A program made the position numbers and the translations under genes. A DNA stretch of 64,000 bases from Episyrphus balteatus (Eukaryota > Arthropoda > Insecta > Diptera > Syrphidae). Numbering within the stretch: position 1 is the stretch's first letter; every line of letters begins with the position of its first letter. Below are positions 51,508 to 64,000 of this stretch, one piece after another. The stretch spans positions 29,383,322 to 29,447,321 of the forward strand of contig NC_079137.1 in assembly GCF_945859705.1 (NCBI RefSeq). Reading direction: 5' to 3'. The notes beneath the pieces were generated by a model. The model was given only the letters and a program-made list of their open reading frames with translations, had not been told where the DNA came from and made no database searches.

Positions 51508-54500
51508 CCAAGAAATATGTTGCATTGTACCAAGATTTCTTAAAGCGTAAACATTTTAATCGGACCTCGAAATCTCCCACCCTCATGATTTTTATTCCAG
51601 TTTAATTTTGATACATGTCCCATTAATTTACATTTTCTGACACAAATTACTCCAGCTTCCTTACGCAAAACTTTAAAAAACTTACCTTAATAATACTTTC
51701 AGTAAATCCGTAAAAAGCTGTTCTCTTTCACTATTGATGTCTCTTATAAGAATTTATATAACAAATAATGCTTTATCTTTGTAAAGAAACTTCCAGTAAA
51801 ACAAAAGGTTTGGAATTTTAATGAAATGTTTATTATTTTTCTAAATCTTATTTTAAATTTTTTTTATTTACTTTTCCATTTTTTTATATTTTTGTTTATT
51901 TTGGTTTTGCAATTCTTTATAAGATTTTCTTCTTTTTTTTTTTTTGTATTTACCTACTTTCTTTACAATGTTTTTTTGTATGCTTTGAAATCATTTTGTT
52001 TTTTTTTTTTAAGGTGCGTTTATACTTTTTGTATATTTTTTTTGACAAATCGGGTAATATGTCGGCTTCATGCATTTGTTATGTTAAGTTTATATATTCA
52101 GCAGTTAAAATGTTTTTTTTTTTTTGTTTTCAATTTATTTATTTATTTTTATATGAATTACTATTGCTCTATTTTAAATAATAAATATTTGTTTGAAAAT
52201 GCGTTTTTACTTGGTCTCTATGTAGGCAAATCACCTTATATGTGACATCTAACATTTAAATCTAGTACATTTTTTTACGTAGTTTTATTTCGTTTAATTC
52301 TATGAATTTTTATTTTGCATTTAATTTTTTTTTATAAATGTGCCATAACACTCAATTTTTGATTTTTTTAAAAGATATTGTATTTTTGTTACTTGCGAAG
52401 ATTGTAAGACTTCGACATGAAGGTTTTAAAGACCTTCTTTGGCCAATTAAACTACTCAATAATTTGTTTTATTTCCTTTATCTCTTGATATTGTGAGAGA
52501 GCTAGAGAGAGTAATTTTAGTTTAGTTAAAGAGTTAGGACTGTGCTAAGAAGATGGTGATTGGTCTGTATGAACTTTGGGCTTAGGGCCTAAATTGCGAG
52601 GGCTAGGAAATAATTTTTGTCGTTTTATGTTTTCGTCTGTTTTCCTTCATTTTCAACCTGATCCAATTCTATCTTGTAATTTTATTTTATTTAAGTCCAT
52701 CGAATACTGTTATTTTGTAGGTTTTGATAATAGTATTTTATACTCAGTTTTATTTGTAATCTGTTAAGAACGCAAACGATTTATAATATGATAGCATATT
52801 TTTCAAATATTTCGTTCCTAACGGATTCATTTAAGAAATTGAATGATTCGATTAGCTCTGCAGATTTGTTTTCGTCTAACTAAACTTAAATTATTTTAAC
52901 TTAATATTGGCAGTTGTTTTGACATTCTAGCTTTTTTCTTCATTTAATTTTTGAACTTAATAGGATTATTTGTATCAATGCACTTATATAATATTTTTCC
53001 ATATTTTAAATAAAAAATATAATTTTCAATGGATTTAAAAAATATTTATAAATACATGTATGTATTCAAATGTTATTTATTTAATTTTTATCCAAGCAAA
53101 AATAACAATAAAAAAAAAACAACCCGATGACGTATCAATTTTTAAAATAAGAAAAAATATTATTTAATTATTTTTTTTTATATTCAATTCTCAATTATCT
53201 TTTGTTAAAATTAATTTTTTTTATTTCATTTTCAGTCTTAAAATGTGTTTTGTTTTTACTTTTATTTTGTATATTTATTTTTTTTTTTTTTTAAGAAATT
53301 GTTTTTGTTTCATTTTTTTTATAAATCGTATATTATTTCTAGCAAGTTTTTAGAATCATAAGTTTTACAAATGCAATAATTTTTGTTAATATTTATTTCT
53401 ATCTTTTTTTACCCTTCCATGTTTAACTTTGAGTTGTTTTTTTAGTTTAATTTATAATAATAATAAAATTTTCTATAGCCGTTTAACCATAAATGGGATA
53501 TTTTCACTGCCAATTTTGGTTTAAAATAAACTTAAAAAAGCCTATTCCTAAAAATAAATCAAAAATAAAATCTCTGAAAATGTGATTTTTTTATTCAATG
53601 GGTTGAAAAGAATGGCCATGGGGCTTACATTTCCTTTGTAAATCATCTTTTTATTTTTTTTTATTTTGTTGGTTTAGAGAGTTCTATAAAAATGTATCTA
53701 CACGATTTTGCTTCTAGATGTTTGTTTAAAATTATTTTGATGTAGAATTGTATAGTAGGTATCTGTCCAAAGGATAAATTTATTCTTCTGGGAAAATAAA
53801 GTTCAAAGGTATTTCTTCTTATTTTTATCCTTTATTTGCTATTGTTACCTTGACAGGGCATCTTGAAGGAATACTTTCAATTGAAAGGAAAGAAAATATA
53901 TCGAACGTTGGATTTCTTCAAATGTCTATTTAGAAATTTCATACATTTTAAGTTTTAATTACTTTCAATGTGATCATTGGTTAGCAAATAATTAATTAAC
54001 TACACATCTTTTTAATGGAAGTACAAATTTTAAACAGTCAACACAACTTAAGACTGGTGTACTTATTTTTATTAGCTTTGTTGCATATTTCTGGAGACCC
54101 TGAGAACGATTTTGAAGTTGTCTAGAAAATTTCTTAAAGGCAAATAAATTTTTTATACATTCTAAGATTATGTCTGGAAAGTAAATTGTAGGTAAAAATG
54201 AGCGTTCCAAATTTAGCTCCACGTTTGCAGTAACGAGCCAAAAACTACCAAAAATTTTGCCTTTTAACCATTCGAAAATTTGCCATTTTTGTCTTTCATA
54301 GAAACAAAAAAATTATGACTTTAAGATACTTCAATTGCACCTATGACAAAAATGTTTTTAATAGATTTTGTAACTTTTGTAACTTAATTAAGTACTAGTT
54401 TTGTGGTTGATAAAGAGCTCATTCTAAAAGATGCACATGAGTGGGAAAAATAGATTGATGACTTGAAAACAACAACGGCTTGAAATGAAAATCCATTCTG

Positions 54501-57500
54501 ACCTATAAGCGCAAACTGCATCAAGTAAGTATTATGTAACGTTTAGTGTCGAAGTAAGAGTGTAAAATATTTCGACATTTTGTATATTATTTTCATTAAA
54601 GGTCGAAGTTAGTGAATCCTGATTGCATTTAACTGTGAAACAGTCAGTGGTATTTCTCTTTCGTTTTTAACCGACTTCCAGGCCCCTAACCTTTTAAAAC
54701 TTAAAAATTGAAAAAAGTCCAAAAGTAAAACGGTTTTTACGAACCACACAGCTAATAGAATACTGACGCAGCTAAAAAAACTTTTTTATGTATGTATAAG
54801 TTTTTTAATATATTTTAATTTGTATCTTATTTTCATAGTAATCAGAACATTATTTAATAAACAAATACAAACAAAACTCTTAATTGTATTTCTAACTGAT
54901 GAATTAAATTCAAAAATTGTAGCTGCACCTAAAACTCCATTCTTACTTTCATAAATCCCTGGTTTAATTGATGATTGCTTTCATTTTCATTACGTTTCTC
55001 TCAACAAAGAAAATTTTCTTCTCAAAAAAAAAAATAATAAGAAAGAAAACCAATATAATGGAAACAACAAAAGAAAGTAACTTCCAACAGCAACAAACAA
55101 CCATCAATCCTAAATGAGTTAACACATTCAAATATTTACTGCAACAAATGTAAACAAACTTTGGCGTAAGCATTCCCAAAAAAGTTTTAACTTCCCAACT
55201 TTAGTTTTGTTCTCACTTCTTTCAAGGCAAAAGTTTTTTCTTTTTTTGTTTTATAATAAAGCTTTGACAATGACGTAACGTTAAAACACATTTTACTTTA
55301 CTCATTTATATAATTGAGAAAGTGCCTTCTCAAATTTCTTGAAATCTTATAAACAATAGGACTTTTGGAAAACGAAGTTTGGAAACTAATTTATATTTCA
55401 TTTGAAGGACTACTTACTTTTATAGGTATACCAACATAGGTAAATGTCTATAAAATCAATTTGGTAAAATTAAAACAAATATAGTGAGAGTTAAAACCAC
55501 AAAAAATAAACTTTTATCATCACAAAACGTCAAGTTTTTAAGTTCGTCAAATAACACACATAAGCCTGCTGACACAAAATTTCAAGGACTTGAAGGACTT
55601 AAACATCCAAAACAAAAATAGAAAATATTTGTATAGTTTTCAATAAACCACCAGCACCATTCGGTCTTCTACAAAAACCATAGAAAACATTTCATCATCA
55701 TAACAGCCTTCACAGTTTGCAATAATAAAGCCGATTAAAAGTTGTGTGCACACTGGTGTGACACATGTGTCTATTATCCTAATACATCACCGATTTTATC
55801 TAAGGATTATTTTGTTATCCATTTTGGAGAACCACCTCTTCGAGAGCGGCACTCTATTCATATCATACATCATCATTTGTTGGATTGAAATTAATTGGGG
55901 TTGTAGCCTGACACACTCAGGTGGATACTCAAAGAAAGTTACCCAAATAGATATGTACAGTACATCGGTTCTTAATTTCGATTTCAATTTGAAATTCCCA
56001 GGTTACCCCCAATTCGAGGAGACTTGTAACATGCGTTTTTGTGTTGTGTGCCTAACGTGGGTTGTTTGGTTGCGATTATATCGTTGCCAAAGACAAATTT
56101 TCTTTCCAGATTTTGATATGTGAGTGTGGTGGTTTTTTATCTTAAATTAGATTGACAATAATTGGAGACAGGTTTTTTTCCAAAGGTACAAGGCAATATC
56201 CTGCAGGAGATCTGCCTCATGTCTTAAAGATTTATAGTAACCATAAGACACCATAAAAAGTTTGTCCTCGTGTTTGTTGATTTTTTTTGTTTTGTAATGG
56301 AAAACAGATGTTTTGAGATTTTTTGTATGTTTTTGGTTTTTAATGTCACACGCGTGTTTACTCTCTCCTACACGACTATGGTACTGACTGATGATTGATT
56401 TTTTATTTATTTATTTTTTTGTGAAACACAAAAAAACATAATGTATTAATGGATTTCAGATGAAAAACGTGTTGCGAATATCTTCAAATGTTTATCCTTG
56501 AAAAATATAAACGAAATTGATATTAGCAATGGGTGCTTTGGTGTTGATTTATCAAATTGTCTCCATGAGATTGAAAAAAAAGTCGTGTCATGCCTCGTGA
56601 CTCATGCAAGCATTTGAATTATTAGTTCAATATAAATTATTCATTTAAAAATAAAATACTTTATTTACTTTTGTCTTTTGTTAAAATTTAATTTTGACAT
56701 TTTGAATTGAAAACAATAATCATCTAAAGTGATGATGTCAGCAAATATCAACGATTTCAATTTAATATTTGAAAAAGAGGCGAAAAAGATAAATAAAGCT
56801 CCTTATGTTGCTGTCTTCATGACAGACCAAAATTTGGGTTAGAAAGTGATTTTGATTTTTTTATCATCAAAATATGTAAACGTCTGCAGAGTGAACAAAT
56901 TACGGATGATAGGTTGTTTTGCTCGAAAAATTATGGCAGAAGGACCATCTTGAAAAATATTTGGTTTGAATGTTCTCAATGAATCAGAGCTTAAACGTAT
57001 ATAAATATGTAAATCTATAACCAAATAATGTTTTGAAATCAGAAGAACATACCAAATGAAAGGCTATGAATTATTTGTTTTTCCAACGTTAAAGTTGCTT
57101 TTGGAAAAAAATATTTTATCCATTGCAATTTGTTTTTATTTATTTGATTCCGTTTGTAGAAAAACGTTGTTAAGGATTAAACAAACAAGAGTTTTGACTG
57201 CGATTAAACGGTTTCAGCTGCAAGTTTCAGTTGCAAATTTATCACTTTCAACTACGTTTTACCAATTTTTCAGCTATTAGGCTGCAACTCACCAGTTTCT
57301 GAAGCAATTTTACAACTTCGACATCAATTTTCCATTTTCGGGTCCAGTTAACTGCCTTAATTGTTTTGATAAATTATGTAAATTTATCAATAAAATGAGC
57401 TGTTTCTCATCAAACAAATAGGATTTAAATATCACTTAGTGCACCGTTTTAGATTCCCACACAAGATTGCCATCTTCAAAGCCCTTATTCTTTTGAAACA

Positions 57501-58600
57501 CAAAAAAGCCTTCAGAAAACAAACCAATACTGTTGACAAAAACCACTCCCTTCTCAACTTTCCAAAGAACTCGAGGAAAAAATCGGTTCAACAGACTATC
57601 AATGACAAGTTGAAAGTTCATTACATTCTTGATTTAAAAGCAAAATGAAACAAAACATCATAAAATTGGCAATTGCTGAAAAATGTGTTCTATTTTCTCT
57701 CCAAGTTTTATTCGCAATATAGAAAAAAGGTTCTATTGATATTTTAAAAGGTTTACAAGAGCACCTCTTTGAATGAACTATTCCACTATTCCACACATCG
57801 ATGGTAACAAAAGAACCAGATAGGATTAAGAAGTGATGTGATTTTTAATGAATATTAATGAAAGTACTGTAATCGAAGTGTACCTATGATTTCAGAACCA
57901 TGCAGCTACAGAAAATGAATATAAAGTTGTGTCTCACCTACACCCTTAACTTAATTTTCGCACTTTAACATTTACCATCCGTATCATTTAATTGCAACCT
58001 AAAAGTCATATATATTATCCTTCTGAACTCAAGGTGTTAAATTTCACATAACAATGGAGGTTGTAGGTGCATACAATGTACACAACTCCATTCACTAATA
58101 TTTTAATTAAGTTTTAACAATCCATTATGTCCTTTGTCTGTGCAAGTTGTTTGTTTAAAAAAAAAAAAAAAAAACCATTCCATTTATTAGGACTGATTGT
58201 GCCCAGATGCGATTTGTTTTTTATTTATTTTTTCTCTGTAAAAAAATCCAATTAAGTCACCTGACCCGTTTTTATTCTAAAGGTGCTGAAACATAAAATG
58301 TGCTATTTTTTTCACAAAATTTCTGTGTGCAGTGTTGTGGAATAAACTTTTCGATTACTATTTGCGTTGGAAAAATAATACAAAAAAAAAACCATGTACC
58401 TGTTGGTCTTGGAAAACCCACTTGAAGTTGAAACCCATTTTCAGAGAAACAGAAAAATATACAAAACGAAAAAAAAAATGATGTAAATTTGTTTTAAGTA
58501 AAATACCTTTCTATCTACTTTTTCCACCATAAGACATTTTTTAAATCGAATTTATCTCACTAAAGATACATAAATTTAATAACTTTTCATTCTTATCATA
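51508..58600. other. Intergenic AT-rich DNA, nothing recognised
   Basis: Long T-rich stretches (for example 51820-52180 and 53160-53420) give open frames rich in Phe/Leu/Tyr that resemble membrane proteins but follow directly from the poly-T composition. A 125-codon frame at 55746-56123 has no recognisable motif. No splice-supported exon was found. Confidence 0.4.
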
Positions 58601-58609
58601 TTTTTTATT

Positions 58610-58835
58610 TTTACTTTATGTTTTATTAAAAAATAGAAAAAAATCCTTTATAAAGTATAAACTTAAAATTAATTTCTTAAATAACTAAATTTGATATCTT
58701 ACTCAAGACAAGAAGCCTTCGTCGAATCATCGATCGTTGTTGTTGTTTTTTCTTGCAGCTGTTGTGTTATTTATCTCAACCCTTGTCCTTGTAAACATTC
58801 TCTAAATCTCATGTTATTGTTGATATTATTGGTAG
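58610..58835 (-). terminator. 3' UTR and poly(A) signal of the minus-strand gene
   Basis: After the stop codon a CA-rich, AACAAC-rich stretch is followed by AATAAA on the minus strand (+ strand TTTATT, 58622-58627), about 210 bases downstream. This supports the exon being the last one. Confidence 0.5.
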
Positions 58836-59085
58836 TCAAATGTCGGTCTTTGAGGCTGTGGCTGAAAGTTTTTTCTGTTGATTCTGTTGCTGATGATGAT
58901 GTTGGTGAAGTTCGATTGTCATCGGGGGTGTGTTATCGGCGGTCGGTGATGCATCACGATTATTTATTTCCAAATCAATGTCTTCTGCATCTTCTGGATA
59001 ACGTTCCGAGCAGAAGATTGCTCCATCTTTGAGTAGTTTTAGCAGGTTAATTCGGTCCTCAGCGGTTCGCTTTGCACACAGTGGT
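58836..59085 (-). CDS. Terminal coding exon of an unrecognised second gene (partial)
   Basis: On the minus strand a T-rich tract and TTAATACAG acceptor (ending 59086) are followed by an open frame of 82 codons to TGA at 58838-58836. The first base, 59085, completes a codon from an upstream exon. It begins PLCAKRTAEDRINLLKLLKD and continues GAIFCSERYPEDAEDIDLEI, then a Thr/Pro spacer, an HQHHHQQQNQQ run and a C-terminus ending SKTDI. Composition is coding-like, unlike surrounding DNA. The last residues T-D-I fit a class I PDZ ligand (S/T-x-hydrophobic), suggesting the tail of a membrane or scaffold protein, but that is inference. No family is recognised and no other exon was found in the window. 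Confidence 0.68.
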
Positions 59086-59689
59086 CTGTATTAAGTTTAA
59101 TATAAAATAAAAAAAAATAATTTTAATAAATTGACTGCAATATTAATTGTAATAAGGTAAAATTAGTTAATTAAAGTATAAAAATAAAGTCAGCCGATTC
59201 GTAGTAATAACATGCACCAAATTAATAGAAATAATAAAATTAGGCAAAAAAAAACTTGCTCTGTTGCACTTTATTGACACCCGAAATCTATGATAACAAA
59301 ATAAAATTTGATGTAATCCATCACTCCGTAATCTATTGTTTTGATGTCTTTTATTTCCCAATCGATCAAGTTCAAATCATGTGGGAAAAATATATTAAGT
59401 TTAAATTGTTTAACATATTATATCAACTTCCTATAGTTAAACATATTAAAAAAGAGTAGCGGGCGGAGATTCAAGTTTTTTAATTTTTTGCATTTTCTGA
59501 ATACATTTACTTTAATTGTTTTTTACAGCTTCCGAAAGTAGAGATCTAAAAGAACAAAATGCCTACTGAATTTTTGAAAAAAAAAACAGATATTTTGACA
59601 CAAGAATTTTCCATTGAAAACAAGGGTGTTTTTTGATATTAAGTCAAAATCAGGTGAAAAAATAAGTATTTTAGATCAAATAAATTACT

Positions 59690-59975
59690 TGTATTTAGGA
59701 CATAATAAAGATAAGCTTTCACCAATTTTCGTAGAAAAAAAAAATTTCAAAAAAAGATAAAAACAAAAAAACCAAAAACTTGGTTAGATGAATTTTTCAC
59801 ATATTAATTTTGAGGTTATGTGAAATAATTGTAGATACCAAAGTTGTAGACGTTTTTATGACCTACAACTCTGCAATATAACTTTTTTCCATAGGACTTT
59901 TAGTTTTGCCGGAAATCGAGATAAACCATATTTACCATTAAAAACTCACCCCTTCCACTTCCTGAACTCGGATTG
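59690..59975. repeat. Diverged relative of the 1.9-kb palindrome arm
   Basis: TTTTGAGGTTATGTGAAATA, GTTGTAGACGTTTTTATGAC, CTACAACT and CCATAGGACTTTTAGTTTTG follow the same order as in the right arm at about 41765-41880. Only one arm is present, so this is a single-arm or eroded copy. Confidence 0.65.
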
Positions 59976-62900
59976 CTCGTAATTAAATTTTCCTTTCATT
60001 TTTATCATAAAAACTTAATTAAAATTTAGGAAAGCGTTTTGAAATTCAATTTTATTTAAATAAAATTTCAGGTTTGCTTTGAACAATATTTACAAATAAT
60101 AATTGATCAAAAAAATGAAGTGCGCTTCAAAAAATATTGCCATTACAAAAATACTGACTTATGCAACACTCCTCATGGAAAGAAAACCCTTATAAAAAAA
60201 ATGCACCGTCAATTTCAGTTGAAAAGAACTTTCTCATAACTATTGATATTGACTAGTAGCTATAGTTACACAGAAACAAAAAAATGTATGTTTTTAATCG
60301 CTTCATCCAACAATATCTGTGCACTGAAATCACCCCACTCTTTCCAAGTGGAAATCACTGCCACCGAATTGAAAGTCAACTTGAAATTTTTAGCGAGCAG
60401 TAATCAAAAATATTTGGTTCCATTAATTTAGTAATGATATACATTTTTTTTAATGTAGGTTTTTCCATAGAAAACAAAAAAGTAACTCATACGCCACAGT
60501 GATCATCAGAGAGTAGGTACATTGAAATCGTTGAACTTTGGAATTCAATTTTTTTTATTCCAACAATTTTTAGCATGAACCTACATAGGGTTCTGGGGTG
60601 AAAATTCTGGCGGGGTCAAATTTTTTTTTTTTTTTAATCTGTTTTATAAAATTCTACTAACTATAAACCAAAACTTTTTTTATTGTTTGAAGATTTTATA
60701 AGCTTTTCTCTTTTTTTGTGATTTATTCCCAGTCAATTCAAATTAAAGTCAACTACACAAAAAAATTATTATTAAAATCGTTAAAGAACAAAATCCAATG
60801 TATGTAAAAACAAGTGGAAAAATTGTTTTTTTTTTAACAACACGATTTCAACCTATTACATTTTGTTTTTCATTTCGAAAATGTTTTCATTTTCAAATGA
60901 CATAAACAATACGTTTTTGTCTAACAATTTAAAAACAAGATGATATAAATTTGATTTCACATAAAAAACTGTACGTATATTTAGATTTAAAAGAAAGCGG
61001 TTTTTCTTTTGAATTTAAAAACACTTTTCATTTTTTTTTTTTTTCCAAATGTTGAATTTCTAAGAAACTCATGCATGAAAAGCCTATAGACTTTAATGTG
61101 AACAAGTTTAGGTCAACCTTTGACCTTAAGCGAAAGAACCCTATCCATTTTATTATTGAATCCAATAAAATCCACTTAATCTAGTGCTGCTTTCAATGCT
61201 TACTTATGTTTATGTTCATTCAAAGTACCTTTTAATTGGCTGCACTCAGGATCTGTGAGTCCAACCATAAAAGAAAAAAAAATTCAAAACCTAAATAAAA
61301 TCCTTTTATACACGTATTTTTTTATTTTCGCAAAACACAGTCGAGTGTACCGATAGCTGCTGGAATGAATATTGGTTCAGCGAATAAAGTGGCCTTTTCG
61401 ATAATTTAGCATCGTCATTTCATTATATTCCTGCGAAATATGCAATACGCAAATAAATATTTCACAAAGGGGATTAAACGTCGTCGTTGTCGTCGGTTGG
61501 TTCGGTTGTTTTGTTCGTCCCCTCCTCCCCCATCAGACTATAATGTTGCTATGCTCAGTGACCGAAAAATCTGACGGCCTCAATTCCGTGTACTACATAC
61601 ACAAAAGTGAGCCTTCTTTTACTATCGATAGGTACCTTTTTATTCGAGTATGTTTCCATTTGTTGATTGAATTCGACAGAATATTCAAATCCACTTTATA
61701 GAATATTCAATAATGAAATCATAAAATATTCTCTGAACAGAATAATATTATTTGTTTTTTTTTTGTAGCAACGCGTGTACAAAGGAAGAAATGAGTATTA
61801 TTATATTGATTTCACAATAATTCAATATTTCTAACTGACAAAGAGAATCATTTATTCAGTATTCTTTTTGAAATTTTATTTTTGAATTTGATAAAACGAT
61901 AATTCAAAATAAATGAGTTTAGTATTATGTAGAGTAGACGGATTTTTTTTATTATTTTTTGCATTTCGTATCCTGTTTTTTCCATCAATCAAATTTGATT
62001 TACGCATCAATCATATCGACAGATAGGATACAGGATACAACTCTTCGAGATTCTACCTTCTAGATTACCTTACTTATTCTTAACAAATTATTCTTCTATT
62101 TAAAGATTTTACTTTCAAAGTAATAAATAAGCATTTACCTTTAACCGAATTTGCAATTATAACATTAAACAATTTTATGAATTTTCTCATGCATTTGACG
62201 AAAGTGATTTAAACAGTAAAATAATAAATAATTTTTTTTTAATTTCAACTCAACTCAAAGGAACGTAATTGTTTTTGTAATGGCTTATTTATTCGACAAG
62301 CTATTAATAAGTAAAATAAATCAAAGAAGTTTAGTCGGTTGAATGTTTAGGATTTAGCTTAATGGATTTCAAATTGATGAAGAGAGCACGAAATGTTTTT
62401 CCATTATCTAGCCCATTTTCCACAAGGAAATTACTAACTGCTCGTTGTCTATTATAGCAACGTTGATTGTTGTCCTGATTGTTTTCAATTCGCAATGGAT
62501 TATTCAAGTCTTTTGTTTCTGTTTGTATTTTAAAATTGAGAAAATGTTCAATCAACCAGCAATGATTGAGAAGGATTTGGTCTTTCCCGAAAAAGAAAAA
62601 TAATCTTGGCCTTCCAGATAGATATCTTCCACTTTTGTTCCTATTTTCTTTCTATTTTTAACTTACAAAAGAAGTGATTGGGATTGAAGTAAGAGATATA
62701 AAGTTCCTATTTATTTATTTTGTATACCTTAGGTTGTATTGTTGCATAGAAAAAAAGTTATTTTTACCGAAAGAAATTGCATTTTTAATTTAACCTAGGT
62801 AAACAAACACGTAATGCAAGTATTTACTTTAAATATACATAGATAAACTAAAAGAAAAACTTCACAAGTAATTTTTTCGTTTTCGTCCCGTTTTCGAGTT

Positions 62901-64000
62901 ATGACGGTTTTACTGATTTTTGCTCTCTTTTCCCTTAACTTTATTTATTACAGCTTTAGTTTGTCCTTTAACTTTTTTTTCTGTGGACAACCGTTTCTCG
63001 GCAATTTTGCGTCAAACCGAATTTCTTTCGTTTTTTTCGTTGTTTTTTTTTTTCTCAGTTTCATATCATTTTATTCGAAAAAAACACGTAAATGAGTATT
63101 AATTTTGTTTGCTTGTTATTAAAGCCAAGTTTATTTTCTTTAAAAAAAAGATTACTAAAAGTAATTAAAAAAAAATAAACAAACTGAGTGAATTAAAAAA
63201 AAACTAATTTTTAAATACAAAATTATTTCAAATTTCAAATCTTGTATAACCAAAGAACCACTCAAGATAGTGGGTCCTTAGTCCAAATGAGGCAAAAAAA
63301 ACCATATGTTTTTTTTTATTTGCGATTGATCACTTTTCAAGTTTTATACGTCTAATTTTAATCGGTATGCTGGATTTTTTCTCCATGTATTTTTGGACAT
63401 TCTCCTTTGATAATCACTTTTTTAGGGACATGCTGAAAAATCCCAAGAAAAATCACGACAGTAGGTATAATTGTGACAATTCCTGTATTTCCAATTATGT
63501 AAGTGAAGCGTTCAAGAGGAAAATCTTGAATCATCTGAATGAAGAGGAATCAGTGAATAGCTAATGATTGGTCAAAGTTAGGTGATGTTGTATTTTGAGC
63601 CATTTTCAATAAATCACCAAAATGGCGATTTAAGATTTAACTTCATTTGGCGACACGACACGATAAAGGATAGAATTTTTTTAGTTTTTGGCAGTTTAAA
63701 TTCTTCGATTAAAAATCCAATTTTTTTTTACTGCATTTATAGTTCACGAAATATAGGAGGTTATTTGATTTTTAAAAACCACAAGTAAGTAGGTTTAAGT
63801 GGTTTATGTAGCAAGCAATTTTGAAGTTTAGCGATTTATATTTTAAGTTTGGTGATTCCGGTATTTGCGGATTGCGGTATTTTGTAGCGAACTTTGCAAG
63901 AAAAAAAAAATAATAATCGGTTAGCAGTCGATAACTTTTTTGACGAACATGTGAGCGAACTTGTAGAAGGATGCTGCGAATAAGTCGTTTTGCGTATGAA
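59976..64000. other. Unannotated right end of the window
   Basis: It contains a copy of the dispersed 22-bp motif at 60482-60503 (GTAACTCATACGCCACAGTG). A GC-richer patch at about 61480-61620 has CGTCGTCGTTGTCGTCGG, which could be a promoter or untranslated exon but shows no coding frame. No exon of the minus-strand gene could be identified here. Confidence 0.35.

Noticed and set aside
51826..52245. 139-residue Phe/Leu-rich 'membrane protein'
   Set aside because: The T-rich composition forces Phe/Leu/Tyr codons. There are no splice sites, conserved motifs or neighbours to support it.
55746..56123. 125-codon open frame
   Set aside because: No recognisable domain, no convincing start and no splice context; it is compatible with chance.

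Overview
The window is AT-rich, repeat-dense, intron-rich animal DNA. One spliced gene can be assembled completely in frame on the + strand (seven coding exons, 5095-37901, 342 residues). Its product is a divergent short-chain dehydrogenase/reductase (SDR) with a hydrophobic N-terminus. The protein style, the 59-69 bp short introns and the transposon families (Tc1, pogo/Tigger, hAT and many TIR elements) point to an insect, most likely a fly. The species assignment is inference only. There is no operon, plasmid or CRISPR structure, and almost all short ORFs are chance AT-rich frames.

Layout. 1-5094: upstream intergenic DNA with three degenerate ~172-bp repeat copies, one weak pseudogene-like stretch and a tRNA-like Pol III module. 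5095-15318: first five coding exons of the SDR gene; intron 1 (9.0 kb) holds a TIR element with a tRNA-like core, a 24-bp perfect hairpin, a pogo-type MITE nested in another inverted-repeat element, and a spacer-free palindrome. 15319-37568: a 22.25-kb intron 5, acting as a transposon graveyard. It contains CACTGA-type TIR elements, a 4.4-kb foldback nest (minisatellites, Tc1 transposase remnant, zinc-finger-like transposase tail, hAT-like element with 8-bp target duplication), two tandem arrays, and a 1.1-kb TIR element carrying a convincing type III hammerhead ribozyme motif. 37569-37901: last two coding exons, then 3' UTR signals. 38312-44172: a hAT-like element, a 1.9-kb near-perfect palindrome, another TIR element and a palindromic minisatellite. 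44173-58600: mostly featureless AT-rich DNA with one more tRNA-like module, a TIR element with a 9-bp target duplication and a 152-bp tandem duplication. 58836-59085 (- strand): a likely terminal coding exon of a second gene whose other exons are not recognised here. 59086-64000: nothing coding recognised.

The points most worth following are the hammerhead motif, the recurrence of tRNA-like Pol III modules (two inside TIR elements), the 1.9-kb palindrome as a potential double-stranded RNA source, and the SDR protein, which keeps the fold-level pattern but has lost the canonical Tyr/Lys catalytic pair and most of the cofactor glycine motif.
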